A stretch of DNA of 64,000 nt, taken from the NCBI GenBank assembly GCA_963930645.1, contig OZ005648.1:5842131-5906130 (forward strand), in the 5' to 3' direction. Source of the stretch: Salticus scenicus. Taxonomy: Eukaryota; Arthropoda; Arachnida; Araneae; Salticidae. Positions within the stretch are counted from its first letter, which is position 1. The number at the start of each line of letters is the position of its first letter. Positions 12,100 through 22,715 of this stretch are shown here, piece by piece. Both the position numbers and the translations under genes were made by a program. The notes beneath the pieces were generated by a model, which saw only the letters and a program-made list of their open reading frames with translations, ran no database searches and was not told the origin of the DNA.

Positions 12100-12170
12100 T
12101 AGAGCCCGAAATCTTTTTGAGTCTCCACATGGAGACCTACGCTGACATTTCTGCAAATATAAAACCGCCC
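12100..12170 (+). repeat. Family V hairpin end, copy 2
   Basis: AAATCTTTTTGAGTCTCCAC with the inverse GGAGAC forms a small hairpin followed by GCTGACATTTC. It is the same motif as at 1476-1560 and in the same orientation. It may be the B end of the element containing the tandem units to its left. Confidence 0.4.
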
Positions 12171-12904
12171 ACGACATTCGGCGAATCAGCTATAACTTCA
12201 GGTATAATGAAATGTATAAATAAGATGTGTCCTTATTTAATGAGACGAATAAAACACAAACTTTTCCCATCATTGATTAACAGCAACCTTCTTCCCGTTT
12301 AACTGTTCTAACAAAATTGGTATTGCCAATATATGAAAATTAAAGCGAAAATTCGAATTGATTATAGAACTACCTGGTACTTCAGTAGAAAGTAAAGATA
12401 CAAATTATACATGAAATATAAAAAGAAAGGATACATATTAAACATTTAGCACTGCTATTGCTCCCATTTACTGGAAAACTATATCTCAGCTTCAATAATG
12501 TATGAAGGAAACTTGATAGGGGGAATAGTGGGAAAGGATAATGAAAGACTATACTGATTCAATATGCGGGCGAATATCGTCTGATTGTTCATACACTTAG
12601 TCAACGATACCGGTATTAACTGTTAAGAGGATTTATAGGAACTTCTCGACCATTTTATAATATATTAGAATGATATAGACGGACGTCACTGCGCATCAGC
12701 CTTATTTTTGAAAAAAATATTGAACAATTAATAAACCATTGTTTACAAATTGGATCATCATATTTTGAACTGGGCTATATTCTATTAATATTTCTTTACT
12801 GTTGCACAAAGCGTAATTAATAGTAAACAACGGCCAACGAATTCCATTTAAAATGTCTGTTTTGCTCTCTATCTGAATATTTATGACAGTATTCTTCAGG
12901 ATAT
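12171..12904. other. Unassigned sequence with a Y-related fragment
   Basis: Around 12445-12570 the text (ACTATATCTCAGCTTC, GGAAACTTGATA, TACTGATTCAATATG) resembles the tandem units of family Y at 1-430. The rest is unassigned AT-rich DNA that continues into the BEL insertion site. Confidence 0.45.
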
Positions 12905-12909
12905 GGGTT

Positions 12910-13449
12910 TGGAGGGATTTTGAATAGAATTGTGGACTGTATGGTTTTAAAAATCGCTGGTTTAAATTATATTAAATCATAAATCAGTTTAAAATGAATT
13001 TGAAGGACTCACCTTCCTTTCAATTGAATTAATAACATCATATTTAAGAAACAATGAATAAAAGCTTGAATAAATAAACCGAGTTGAATACAAACATGAA
13101 TTATTGACTTTATTTCAGCTCATACGTTAGAATGAATTCTTCTAGCTTACCGCAAGAAAACGCAACCAAAAATTCACAACAAAAAGAACAAACTAGAATA
13201 GGTCTGCAGAAACATGACAAGTTCACAGCAAATTGAAAAGAAATTATTTAAAGTATAACTAACAATTAATTGAAAACATGAATAAAATAAATAATAATAA
13301 AAGAAAAAAGAAAAAATTTTGCGTTTAAAACACATTAAAATATCAATAAAAAGAATGAATTTAAATCAAAGTTTTTTACTAAAGTTCTTTCAGAATTGCA
13401 TAGTGCTGCCATCTATTGTCAAAATTCAGAGTTATTAGAATTCTGAACA
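12910..13449 (-). repeat. BEL element 3' LTR
   Basis: This 540-bp LTR starts TGGAGGGATTTTG on the plus strand and ends GAACA. On the coding strand it therefore begins TGTTC and ends CTCCA. It matches the copy at 18707-19246 throughout by eye. The Gag-Pol stop codon lies 31 bp inside it. Confidence 0.95.
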
Positions 13450-16400
13450 TTCTCCCCCACCGGGAGAAGGAGTGTCACTTTAGCAATAGGGCGTTGAATT
13501 TCACCACTCTGAGTCCAAATGCTGACTACACGAACTCTATTATCAGGTCCTGGATAGGTACGAATAATTCTACCCAGCTTCCACTGGAGAGGAATAGATT
13601 GTGGATCATGAATAACAACCAAGTCCCCAATTTGAAGATCAGTTCGTGGAGTGAACCATTTAGGTCGATTCTGCAGGTGATGTAGATAGTCTCTAGACCA
13701 TCGCTTCCAGAAGTCTTGCTTCATTCGCTGGATTAGATTCCAACGAGAAGATAAAGTGAGATTTGGTGAATTTCCACTTTCCGGAATCTCAAGGAGTGGA
13801 ACTCCTATCAGGAAATGTCCGGGAGTGAGGGCTCTAACATCGGATGGATCTGAAGAAAGTGGCGTTAATGGTCTGGAATTTAAGCAGGCTTCTATTTGAC
13901 ATAAAAGAGTAGTAAGCTCTTCAAAATTTAGAATGGTAGCCTTACAAGCTTTAATTAGATGACTTTTCGTCAATTTAACAGCAGATTCCCATAGTCCACC
14001 GAAATGGGGGGAATATGGTGGGATAAAATGCCAATTGATGAAGTTGCTGGTAGCAAAATTTTGAACATTTTCAGAACGAATGATTCGAAATAGTTGCTTA
14101 AGATAGTTAGCAACTCCCCTGAAATTTTTTCCGTTGTCACTGAATATGTCTGATGGCAATCCTCTTCTAGAAACAAATCGTTTTAGGGATGCTAAGAAAG
14201 CTGATGAAGATAAATCTGAAACAGCTTCTAGGTGCACCGCTTTTGTGCACATGCAGACAAAAACACAAATATATGACTTCAATTTAACTTTAGATCTAGG
14301 CACATTTGGTTTAGTGATGAGTGGGCCAGCAAAATCTAGTCCCACCTTTGAAAAAGGTCGAGTTGGAGTTATACGTTCGACTGGCAACTCACCCATAATT
14401 TGTTGGCAAGTTTGTTTCTTCAAACGTTTGCACAAAATACATTCATTTAGAATTCGACGAATGTAAGAGCGACCATTTAGTATCCAATACTTTTGTCTAA
14501 TTAGGGAAAGAATCAGTTGTGCACCAGCATGAAAGTGTTTTTTATGATATTGTTCAACAATTAATTTTGTAATGAAATGATTTCTCGATAAAAGCACTGG
14601 ATATTTTTGATCTTGATTAAGTGACTGATGTCTGGACAACCGTCCGCCAACTCTGATTAAACCTTGGTCATCTAGAAATATATTTAAGGATAAATATTTG
14701 TTGTTGGTTGGTAAAGGTTGATTTTTCCTGAGCAAATTCAGTTCCACCGAAAACTCTCGTTCTTGAATCAATTTAAGAATATGTGTAATAGCACTTGAAA
14801 CTTCAGGCGTACTGACAAGTCCAATGCGTCTAGAATTACGATTACAACTACGAATGTTATAAATGAATCTCAAACACAATGCAAGGATTCTGCAAAGTTT
14901 TGAAAAAGAAGAGAATTTGAGTAGAAAATCAGGAAAGGTTTTATGACTGGATGTTGCAACGTGACTTAAATTTTCTTCAGAATTTTTTGACTTAACATTT
15001 GAAGATTTGACTAGGAATAATGGTAACTTGACACTAGCACTAAGCCATTCAGGCCCAAGCCACCACAATTTGTGATGCAAAAGACTCTTCGGTAGAATGC
15101 CTCTTGACGCACAGTCTGCCGGATTTGACGAACTCTCAACATAAGTCCACACTGCTTGTGGGACAAGTGATTTGATTTTGTTTGCTCGATTTGTTACGAA
15201 CTGATTTCCTTTGGTTGGAGGAGATTCAATCCAATTTAAAGCAATTTGTGAATCGGACCACAAATAAAGTTTATTTACATTAAAGGTTAAAGATTCTAAT
15301 ATTGTGGAACTTAATTGTGCAAGCAAGAATGCAGCACATAACTCAATTCTCGGAAGCGTGACATGTTTTAAAGGATTAACTCTAGTTTTTGCAGCGACAA
15401 AGTTAACTGAAATCTCACCTAGAGAAGATAGTGTCCGAAGGTATGCCACTGCAGCGTAGGCCTTGCCAGATCCATCACAAAACCCATGGATCTCTATGTG
15501 GTTCTCTGGAGATGTTTCACAGTTCAGATATCTTGGTATGCCAATGGACTTTAAGAGTTCAATTTGAGAATTAAATTCTTGCCAAGTTTTCAAAATGGAA
15601 TCTGGGATTTGATCATCCCAAGCACACTTATCTTTCCAAAGCTCTTGCATCATGATTTTTAACATGATCGTGGTTGGAGCTAGAATCCCAAAAGGATCAA
15701 AGATTTGAGCTATCATTGATAGCAATTCTCGCTTGGTATGCACCGATTTGACGCCATTCAAATGAATTTTCAATAAGTCTTCTGCCGAATTCCAAACTAA
15801 GCCTAAGATTTTTTGGGAGGAATCTTCGGAAAATTTTACATTTTGCCTAGTGGATTTAAGATCTTCTGGTAGATTTTCAATGACTGCGGGTACATTGGAA
15901 GCCCATTTTCTAAGTGTAAAGCCTCCTTGATTTAAAACGTGATTTAGGTCTTTGACCAATTGTTTTGGTGTATCAATTGATTGTGACCCACCAAGATAAT
16001 CATCCACATAAAAGTTCTCGAAAATTGACTGCGCAGCAATAGGAAATTCTGAACTATAATCTTTGGCTAGTTCGTGCAATGTCCTTATAGCCAGGAATGG
16101 GGCACAGGCTGTGCCATATGTTACAGTCAATAATCTGAAACTCGCAATAGATTCATGTGGCTGGAATCGCCAAAAGATTCGCTGAAAGTCAACATGTTTG
16201 GGGTTTACCAATATCTGTCTGTACATTTTGGCGATGTCTCCGGTTAAGGCTATGGAATATGTTCTAAACTTAAGAAGAAGTTTAAACAAATCTGGTTGCA
16301 ACTTTGGACCTATTTCAAGAAAGTCGTTTAAAGAGTGGCCTGATGTTCCTTTAGCCGAGGCATCAAATACCACCCTCAATTTAGTAGTTATACTATCTTC

Positions 16401-18608
16401 TTTCAAAACCCCATGATGAGGCATGTAAAAATAATCTTTAGAATCAATTTCAGAATTTGGGACTGGTTCCATATGATGTAAGTCAATATATTCTTGCATA
16501 AAGGCATGGTATTGCTCCTTAAGCTCATGATTTTTATTAAGTTTGGATTCTAACAAATAAAACCGTTTTAAAGCATTTGATTGTGGGTCACCTAAATTTA
16601 GAACTTCTTTAAAGGGAAGATCCACCATGTACCTTCCAGACTGAATTCGTCTAACAGTTTTAGTGTATTTTTCTTCAGAACTGTGAATTGGTGTTGCATC
16701 AGGAAGGGACTCAATTTCCCAAAATTTCTGAAGATCATAAGTTAACTGAGCTGTAGCATGGCAACTAAGGACAGTTTTAGAATGCTGAAAATTGTTTACA
16801 TGTATGACACCCGAGAGTAACCATCCCAATTTGGAATTTAAAGCACATGGAGTACCTTTAGGACCCAGAATAGATTGCCCTAAAATTATTAAGGGAAATA
16901 AATCTGCACCAAGCAAAATTTCAACTGGATTCGAAACATAAAATTTAGGATCTGCTAAAGATAGACCTTCCAAATGAGGCCATGAAGATTTTCGAACAAC
17001 AAAATTAGGAAGATTTATCGTAACATTATTTACTATTAAAGCATTCACATCAAAGATTTCATTACTATAATAAGACTTTAAAATAATATTAACTTCAAAA
17101 AGAGCAGTTTCTGCAACAATATTATTTACACCCGAGATTCTATGATTTGTGGTTTTCATAGGTAAACCTAATTTTTTAGCACAAGAGCTGGAAATTAATG
17201 ATTTTTGACTTCCTGAATCCACCATGACTCTACATGGCACAAACCTTCCAGTATTTGATTTTACAAGAACCATAGCTGTCGATAACAAAGTTTGACAACT
17301 CTCTTGGGTACTGGTTAAACAACTAGTGTTGACAAAGGATGGACTTTCAATGTTGAGATTAGTATTTTCAATAACAGGTGAAGAATTAACTTTATTTTTC
17401 TCGAAATGGAGAAGTGTATGGTGCTTAGCATTACACTGTCGACATTTTGTCGAAATCAAACATTTATTAACGAAATGATTACCACGTAAACAATTTATGC
17501 ATAGTTTTTTACCCTTCACAATATTCCATCTATCTTCAACAGATTTTTTAAGAAAGTGTGGGCACTTGAAAAGTGCATGAGATTCCGAGCATTCTGAACA
17601 GATAGAATTATTGGATTTTATATCTGAATTAGATATTACAGCATTAGACACAGATTTTTTAAATACTACTTTTTGTTTACTTTCAGATTTAGAATAAGTA
17701 CTATCAACAATATCTTGCAAGCTTCTCGCTTGTTTTTCAAGAAACAAAATAAATTCATCATAGGTGGGAAAAGAATCACTATCTAAAGATAATTCCCATT
17801 GCTTCTTTAAATTATCATCCAATTTTGTTTGCAAATTATAAACAAGAATTAAATCCACAAATAAATTAAATTCAAATCCTAAACATTTCAAGTTACGTAT
17901 TGCTTCATTACAGCTATCTAATAAATCTAGCATAGATTTCCGACAATTTGGTTTCAAAGATTTCGAATTAAAGAATTTGTTTAACTGGGCATAAGCTAGA
18001 TTTTTTTTATTATCGAATCTAGAAATTAGTGTTGCCCAAGCTTCCTTATAACTTGCTTCAGTTATTGGAAAGCCTTTTATTAACTTATTAGCAGATCCAA
18101 TAACAGACGCTTTTAAATATTGTAATTTTTGCAAATCGGAAAGCTGAGTGTTCTCATGAATAGTGGTTACGAATATTTGCTTGAAGCTTAACCAGTCTTC
18201 CAAATTACCAGAGAAATGTGGCAAATCAAATTTTGGAAGGTGAATAGATTGCTTCGAAACAGAACAAGAATTTTCATTAACCTGTGTTACAACTTTAGTG
18301 TTCTGAAAACAAGAAAGTTCTAATCTTGACTCTATCTGATATTTTATACGAGTAAGTTTCTCTGTCCATTTTTCATTATCTTCAATTTCCTTTTTTAATT
18401 CATCTAAATCAGAAATAACTTCCTCAAGTTCATTATTAATTTGTTCTAATTGAGTTTGCCTTTCATGCAAATGACCTTTCAAAATTTTTATTTCTTGAAT
18501 GTCTAAAGGATCCGCTTCCAAAGCTTTTATCGCTTTGTTCTCAAATTTAGTCACTGACGACCGAATAATAGTTCTTTTTGCTTTTAGTTTTTCAATTTTC
18601 GAAGCCAT
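13419..18608 (-). CDS. BEL/Pao Gag-Pol polyprotein
   Basis: One 1729-residue frame encodes the whole retrotransposon protein. From the N-terminus there is a lysine- and glutamate-rich coiled coil (about 1-100) and a DUF1759-type Gag region from about 125. Two zinc knuckles follow: C370, C373, H378, C383 and C389-X2-C392. Next comes an aspartic protease with DSGS at 464-467. The reverse transcriptase has LRVVFDAS near 748 and the YVDD catalytic site at 867-870. An RNase H-like segment begins near D1045, followed by an integrase zinc site ending in C1390 and C1393. The integrase core shows D1425, D1491 and E1541, and a DUF5641 C-terminus follows. The order protease-RT-RNase H-integrase and the knuckle types are those of BEL/Pao. 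No stop or frameshift is present. Start at 18608 is the first Met, about 98 bp after the 5' LTR. The protein ends inside the 3' LTR. Confidence 0.97.
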   Translation of the reverse strand: MASKIEKLKAKRTIIRSSVTKFENKAIKALEADPLDIQEIKILKGHLHERQTQLEQINNELEEVISDLDELKKEIEDNEKWTEKLTRIKYQIESRLELSCFQNTKVVTQVNENSCSVSKQSIHLPKFDLPHFSGNLEDWLSFKQIFVTTIHENTQLSDLQKLQYLKASVIGSANKLIKGFPITEASYKEAWATLISRFDNKKNLAYAQLNKFFNSKSLKPNCRKSMLDLLDSCNEAIRNLKCLGFEFNLFVDLILVYNLQTKLDDNLKKQWELSLDSDSFPTYDEFILFLEKQARSLQDIVDSTYSKSESKQKVVFKKSVSNAVISNSDIKSNNSICSECSESHALFKCPHFLKKSVEDRWNIVKGKKLCINCLRGNHFVNKCLISTKCRQCNAKHHTLLHFEKNKVNSSPVIENTNLNIESPSFVNTSCLTSTQESCQTLLSTAMVLVKSNTGRFVPCRVMVDSGSQKSLISSSCAKKLGLPMKTTNHRISGVNNIVAETALFEVNIILKSYYSNEIFDVNALIVNNVTINLPNFVVRKSSWPHLEGLSLADPKFYVSNPVEILLGADLFPLIILGQSILGPKGTPCALNSKLGWLLSGVIHVNNFQHSKTVLSCHATAQLTYDLQKFWEIESLPDATPIHSSEEKYTKTVRRIQSGRYMVDLPFKEVLNLGDPQSNALKRFYLLESKLNKNHELKEQYHAFMQEYIDLHHMEPVPNSEIDSKDYFYMPHHGVLKEDSITTKLRVVFDASAKGTSGHSLNDFLEIGPKLQPDLFKLLLKFRTYSIALTGDIAKMYRQILVNPKHVDFQRIFWRFQPHESIASFRLLTVTYGTACAPFLAIRTLHELAKDYSSEFPIAAQSIFENFYVDDYLGGSQSIDTPKQLVKDLNHVLNQGGFTLRKWASNVPAVIENLPEDLKSTRQNVKFSEDSSQKILGLVWNSAEDLLKIHLNGVKSVHTKRELLSMIAQIFDPFGILAPTTIMLKIMMQELWKDKCAWDDQIPDSILKTWQEFNSQIELLKSIGIPRYLNCETSPENHIEIHGFCDGSGKAYAAVAYLRTLSSLGEISVNFVAAKTRVNPLKHVTLPRIELCAAFLLAQLSSTILESLTFNVNKLYLWSDSQIALNWIESPPTKGNQFVTNRANKIKSLVPQAVWTYVESSSNPADCASRGILPKSLLHHKLWWLGPEWLSASVKLPLFLVKSSNVKSKNSEENLSHVATSSHKTFPDFLLKFSSFSKLCRILALCLRFIYNIRSCNRNSRRIGLVSTPEVSSAITHILKLIQEREFSVELNLLRKNQPLPTNNKYLSLNIFLDDQGLIRVGGRLSRHQSLNQDQKYPVLLSRNHFITKLIVEQYHKKHFHAGAQLILSLIRQKYWILNGRSYIRRILNECILCKRLKKQTCQQIMGELPVERITPTRPFSKVGLDFAGPLITKPNVPRSKVKLKSYICVFVCMCTKAVHLEAVSDLSSSAFLASLKRFVSRRGLPSDIFSDNGKNFRGVANYLKQLFRIIRSENVQNFATSNFINWHFIPPYSPHFGGLWESAVKLTKSHLIKACKATILNFEELTTLLCQIEACLNSRPLTPLSSDPSDVRALTPGHFLIGVPLLEIPESGNSPNLTLSSRWNLIQRMKQDFWKRWSRDYLHHLQNRPKWFTPRTDLQIGDLVVIHDPQSIPLQWKLGRIIRTYPGPDNRVRVVSIWTQSGEIQRPIAKVTLLLPVGENVQNSNNSEF
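13450..13460 (-). promoter_or_regulatory. BEL polypurine tract
   Basis: On the coding strand, GGTGGGGGAGA sits directly against the 3' LTR. This is the expected place and composition for the plus-strand DNA primer. It lies inside the Gag-Pol frame. Confidence 0.75.
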
Positions 18609-18682
18609 TAGAACATTTTTTTTTTTTTCTCAAATTTGAAAAATATTAATTTTTACTAAAAGATTTCATAATTTAATATATC

Positions 18683-18700
18683 TCAGGCTCTAGACGGCCA
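18683..18700 (-). promoter_or_regulatory. BEL primer binding site candidate
   Basis: Six bases after the 5' LTR the coding strand reads TGGCCGTCTAGAGCCTGA, where TGG would pair with a tRNA CCA end. I could not assign the tRNA with confidence. Confidence 0.55.
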
Positions 18701-18706
18701 AAAATA

Positions 18707-19246
18707 TGGAGGGATTTTGAATAGAATTGTGGACTGTATGGTTTTAAAAATCGCTGGTTTAAATTATATTAAATCATAAATCAGTTTAAAATGAATTTGA
18801 AGGACTCACCTTCCTTTCAATTGAATTAATAACATCATATTTAAGAAACAATGAATAAAAGCTTGAATAAATAAACCGAGTTGAATACAAACATGAATTA
18901 TTGACTTTATTTCAGCTCATACGTTAGAATGAATTCTTCTAGCTTACCGCAAGAAAACGCAACCAAAAATTCACAACAAAAAGAACAAACTAGAATAGGT
19001 CTGCAGAAACATGACAAGTTCACAGCAAATTGAAAAGAAATTATTTAAAGTATAACTAACAATTAATTGAAAACATGAATAAAATAAATAATAATAAAAG
19101 AAAAAAGAAAAAATTTTGCGTTTAAAACACATTAAAATATCAATAAAAAGAATGAATTTAAATCAAAGTTTTTTACTAAAGTTCTTTCAGAATTGCATAG
19201 TGCTGCCATCTATTGTCAAAATTCAGAGTTATTAGAATTCTGAACA
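18707..19246 (-). repeat. BEL element 5' LTR
   Basis: This 540-bp LTR looks identical by eye to 12910-13449 and is expected to contain the element's promoter. It is followed on its outer side by the target duplication GGGTT. Confidence 0.95.
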
Positions 19247-19251
19247 GGGTT

Positions 19252-19647
19252 AAACATGATTGCTATGCATGCATATTCAAATTCTCTCCCGCTATTGTTC
19301 TTCGAATTAAAACATATCCATAGGCAGGTTGCGATACGTCACGTTCGCAATTGTTTGCTTAAAGTCATTTCGAAGGAAAAATTTTTATTTTTGTAAAACT
19401 CGGTATTACTTCCAAAATAATAGAGACGGTTTCAATAGGCCTTTCGTTTCATACGTAAATGAAAACAAACAAATACGTAATTTAATGAAGGAAGACAAGC
19501 CCATCGGCAAGTCTTATTCTCACGTCAAACTAGCCAAAGAATAAATACTATTTTTAAGTATTTTTTTAATCCTATTTATTAACGCACACCCATAAACCCC
19601 TTCAACAATGAAGTTATTCTTCAATACATTCATCGTTAACTCAAAAA
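19252..19647. other. No gene recognised
   Basis: Flanking DNA between the BEL element and family X copy X1. No element ends or supported coding frame. Confidence 0.45.
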
Positions 19648-19712
19648 ATCCGGTGTGAAGCAACCACACGACTTCTATTACCCACTACTTCACGTATTTA
19701 CATGCAATTTTT

Positions 19713-20894
19713 ACTTTCTTCTATATTCAATAGAAGAAAGTATTGGATTCATAAAAATTTTCGACGTCGGGTTTTTGATGGATTTACACGTTTTGAGAGC
19801 TGTAGAACACGATTTGACCATTTTTAGAAAATGTCTGTCTGTCCGTCTGTCTGTCTGTCTGTGTGTGTGTGTGACAAAATATTGTGGCAACTATATCTTA
19901 GGAACTACTGCACAGAATTTCATACAAATTGATATGTAGTTGCACCTTGACATAAATTAGTGCCTATCAACTTTTGGTAAAAATTGTCTTGCAGGTTGCG
20001 TTGCCATCCCGCTTTTTCTAAATTTTTAACGTGGTGATATAGGACAAAATATTGTATAAATGGACATAAAGAGAATTATTTTTTAGTAATCATTATGAAA
20101 TTTACAAGAATTATTTATAATCGAGATAGTCAACAGGGAAAATTCTTTTGTGTGTGTAGGAGCCTCGCCACTCCCCCCCCCCTGGGGGGGAAGTCCCCTC
20201 TCGAGGGGAGTAAAACTTCAAGATGGGTATCTTTCGAAAGGTCTCGTCAGTACCTTTAAAACGAATGGTTGAACTATAAATCTGTGATAATTTAAAGCAA
20301 AGTTATCGATTTTTGTTTACTTTTAACGAAAAACAAACAGAAAAAAAAAACGTTTTTTTTTTTTTTTTTTTTTAACGAAATTTGATCAAAGTTGGTATTT
20401 AGTTGGCCCCTGACATAAACTGGTGCTGATTAGATTTGGGGATCAATCGCTCAACAGGTGGCGCTCTGATCGTATTTTTTCTAAATTTTTAACATGGTAG
20501 TATATATAGGACAAAATTTCGTATAAGTGTACATAATGAGAGTTATTCTTAACCTGTTATTGTAAAATTAATATGAATTATTGATAATAGTAGTAGTTAA
20601 TTAGGAAAAAAATTTTGTGCATGTTGGGGCATCGCTTCCCCCCCATTGGCGAAAGTACCCCCCTGGGGGGGGGATTTTCAAGATGGGTATCTTTCGAAAG
20701 GTCTCGTCAACACCTTTAAAACGAATGGTTGAACTATAAATATATCATAATTCAAAACAAAGTTATCGATTTTTTTTTTTTTTTTTTTGCTTTTAACAAA
20801 AAAAGAAAAATTTTTTTTTTTTTTTTTTAATTGTTGCTGAGTGAATTTGTATAGGAAAATATAGAAGAAAGTCTTGTGGTGGCCACAACATACT
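19713..20894 (+). mobile_element. Family Y HINE-like element (Y1)
   Basis: The A end is a perfect 12-bp-arm hairpin, ACTTTCTTCTAT / ATAGAAGAAAGT, followed by GTATTGGATTC. The B end near 20862-20894 has the tag in inverse and a terminal hairpin TTGTGG/CCACAA. The interior contains a TCTG/TG microsatellite at 19839-19872 and two units of roughly 450-480 bp. Each unit has GGACAAAAT, a C/G-run and a GATGGGTATCTTTCGAAAGG phrase. Non-coding. Confidence 0.75.
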
Positions 20895-21028
20895 AATTAA
20901 AAATGTGATCAGAAGACATAAAATTGACCTAACGAAGCAGACACCTAACAAATTTCCTATAAAGGAAAGCTGATATAGGTAGACATTTGAAATAGAGTTC
21001 ACATAGCGAGTTAAAAAATAACAAAAAC

Positions 21029-21129
21029 TAGTATGTTGTGGCCACCACAAGACTTTCTTCTATATTTTCCTATATACATATTCAATCAGTAACAATAGTT
21101 AAAAGAAAAAAAAAAAAAAACGATTTTTT

Positions 21130-21163
<34 letters not shown>

Positions 21164-22501
21164 TTGCTGTTAAAAGTAATACATATTCAACCAGTAACAA
21201 TATTAAAAAAAAAAAAAATACAATTTTTTTCTGTTTTTTTTTTTTTTTTTTTTTTGTTGTTAAAAGTAAAAAAAATTGATAATTTGTTTTAAACTATCAC
21301 AGATTTATAGTTCAACCATTCGTTTTAAAGGTATTGACGAGATCTTTCGAAAGATACCCATCTTGAAAATTTACCCCCACCAGGGGGGGGGGGGACCGGT
21401 GCCCCCACACGCACAAATTTTTTTTCGTAGTAAACTACTACTATTATCAATAATTCATATTAATTTTACAATCACAAGTTTAAAATAACGCTCATTATGT
21501 ACATTTATACGAAATTTTGTCCTATATTGCCATGTTAAAAATTTAGAAAAAAAAGCGATAACAGCGCCACCTGTTGAGCTATTGATCCCTAAATGTAATC
21601 AGCACCAGTTTATGTCGGGGACCAACTAAATACCAAGTTTGGTTAAGTTTCGTTTAAAAAAAAAAAAAAATACGATTTTTTTTTTCAAAGTTTTTTTTGT
21701 TAAAAGTAAAAAAATTGATAACTTTGTTTCAAATTGTCACAGATTTATAGTTCAACTATTCGTTTTAAAGGTATTGACGAGATCTTTCGAAAGATACCCA
21801 TCTTGAAAATTTACAAAGTCACAAGTTTAAAATAACGCTCATTATGTACATTTATACGAAATTTTGTCCTATGCTGCCATGTTAAAAGTTTACATAAAAT
21901 GCGATCACAGCGCCATCTGCCGGGCGATTGATCCCAAAATCTAATCAGACCCTTTCCATGTCAGAGTCCAACTATACACCAAGTTTGGTTCAATTTCATT
22001 CATCGGTTCGTGAGATACGGTGAAACATACGAAATTTTGCGATCACAGCGCCACCTGCTGGACGATTGATCCCCAAATCTAATCAGCACCATGCCCCGTC
22101 AGGTTCCAACTATATACCAAGTTTGGTTGAATTTCATTCATTGGTTCGCGAGATACGGTGAAAAATACGAAAATTTGTCCTATACTGCCATGTTAAAAAT
22201 TTGCATAAAATGCGATCATAGCGCCACCTGATGGGCTATTGATCCCCAAATCTAATCAGCACAATGCCCCGCCAGGGTCCAACTATATACGAAGTTTGGT
22301 TGAATTTCATTCATTGGTTCGTGAGATACGGTTAAAACACTAAACCACAGACAGACAGACACACAGACACACAGACAGACATTTTTTAAAAACTATCAAT
22401 TCGTGTTCAGGACATCCCAAAACATGTAGACCTGTCAAAAAACGGAGGTCGAAAATTTTCGCGAATCCAATACTTTCTCTATATTACATATAGAAGAAAG
22501 T
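21029..22501 (-). mobile_element. Family Y HINE-like element (Y2), inverted relative to Y1
   Basis: The B end starts near 21029 with TTGTGGCCACCACAA then GACTTTCTTCTATA. The A end closes at 22501 with a weaker hairpin, ACTTTCTCTATATT...TAGAAGAAAGT. The interior has the same GATACCCATCTTGAAAATTTAC phrase as Y1 in inverse, plus short units near 21900, 22040 and 22200 with CAGCGCCACCTG. Long T-runs occur at 21128-21162 and 21236-21255. Confidence 0.75.
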
Positions 22502-22715
22502 AAAAAAAAAAATAGTAGAGTTATTTTTTGAAACACTAATTTCCGAGATCTAAAACTGACCTACCTAAGCAGGATGACTGTAAATTTTCCTGTACAACAC
22601 ACACTAGAAACGAATTTTGTAACCCCCCCCCCCTTTTTTTTTTTTTTTTTTTTTGGCGGGAGAGGGCAAAAATATTAAGGTTTTGCCCGATTTTAATTAA
22701 TATTTATATATTTTT

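Larger units (their letters stand above)
12905..19251 (-). mobile_element. Complete BEL/Pao LTR retrotransposon
   Basis: The 6337-bp element (12910-19246) is transcribed on the minus strand. It has two 540-bp LTRs with TG...CA ends, a 5-bp target duplication GGGTT at 12905-12909 and 19247-19251, a candidate primer site, a purine tract and a single intact Gag-Pol frame. No envelope-type frame is present. The LTRs look identical by eye, which in a retrotransposon indicates a recent insertion. All visible features needed for autonomy are present, but activity cannot be judged from sequence alone. Confidence 0.95.
19648..22625 (-). mobile_element. Family X HINE-like element (X1) split by two Y elements
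   Basis: The B end at about 19648 reads CCGGTGTGAAGCAACCACAC then GACTTCTATTACCC, as in other X copies. X sequence resumes at 20895-21028 (matching the X4 interior near 34790-34920) and again after 22501 (TAGTAGAGTTATTTTTTGAA, as near 34933). Two family Y elements occupy the gaps. The A end is missing; a C-run and T-run at 22622-22654 mark the break. Confidence 0.65.

Noticed and set aside
13416..14466. Plus-strand open frames under the BEL polyprotein
   Set aside because: They are antisense shadows of the conserved Gag-Pol frame and lack family features.
21038..21292. Lysine/phenylalanine-rich frame
   Set aside because: It is produced by A- and T-runs in a family Y element.
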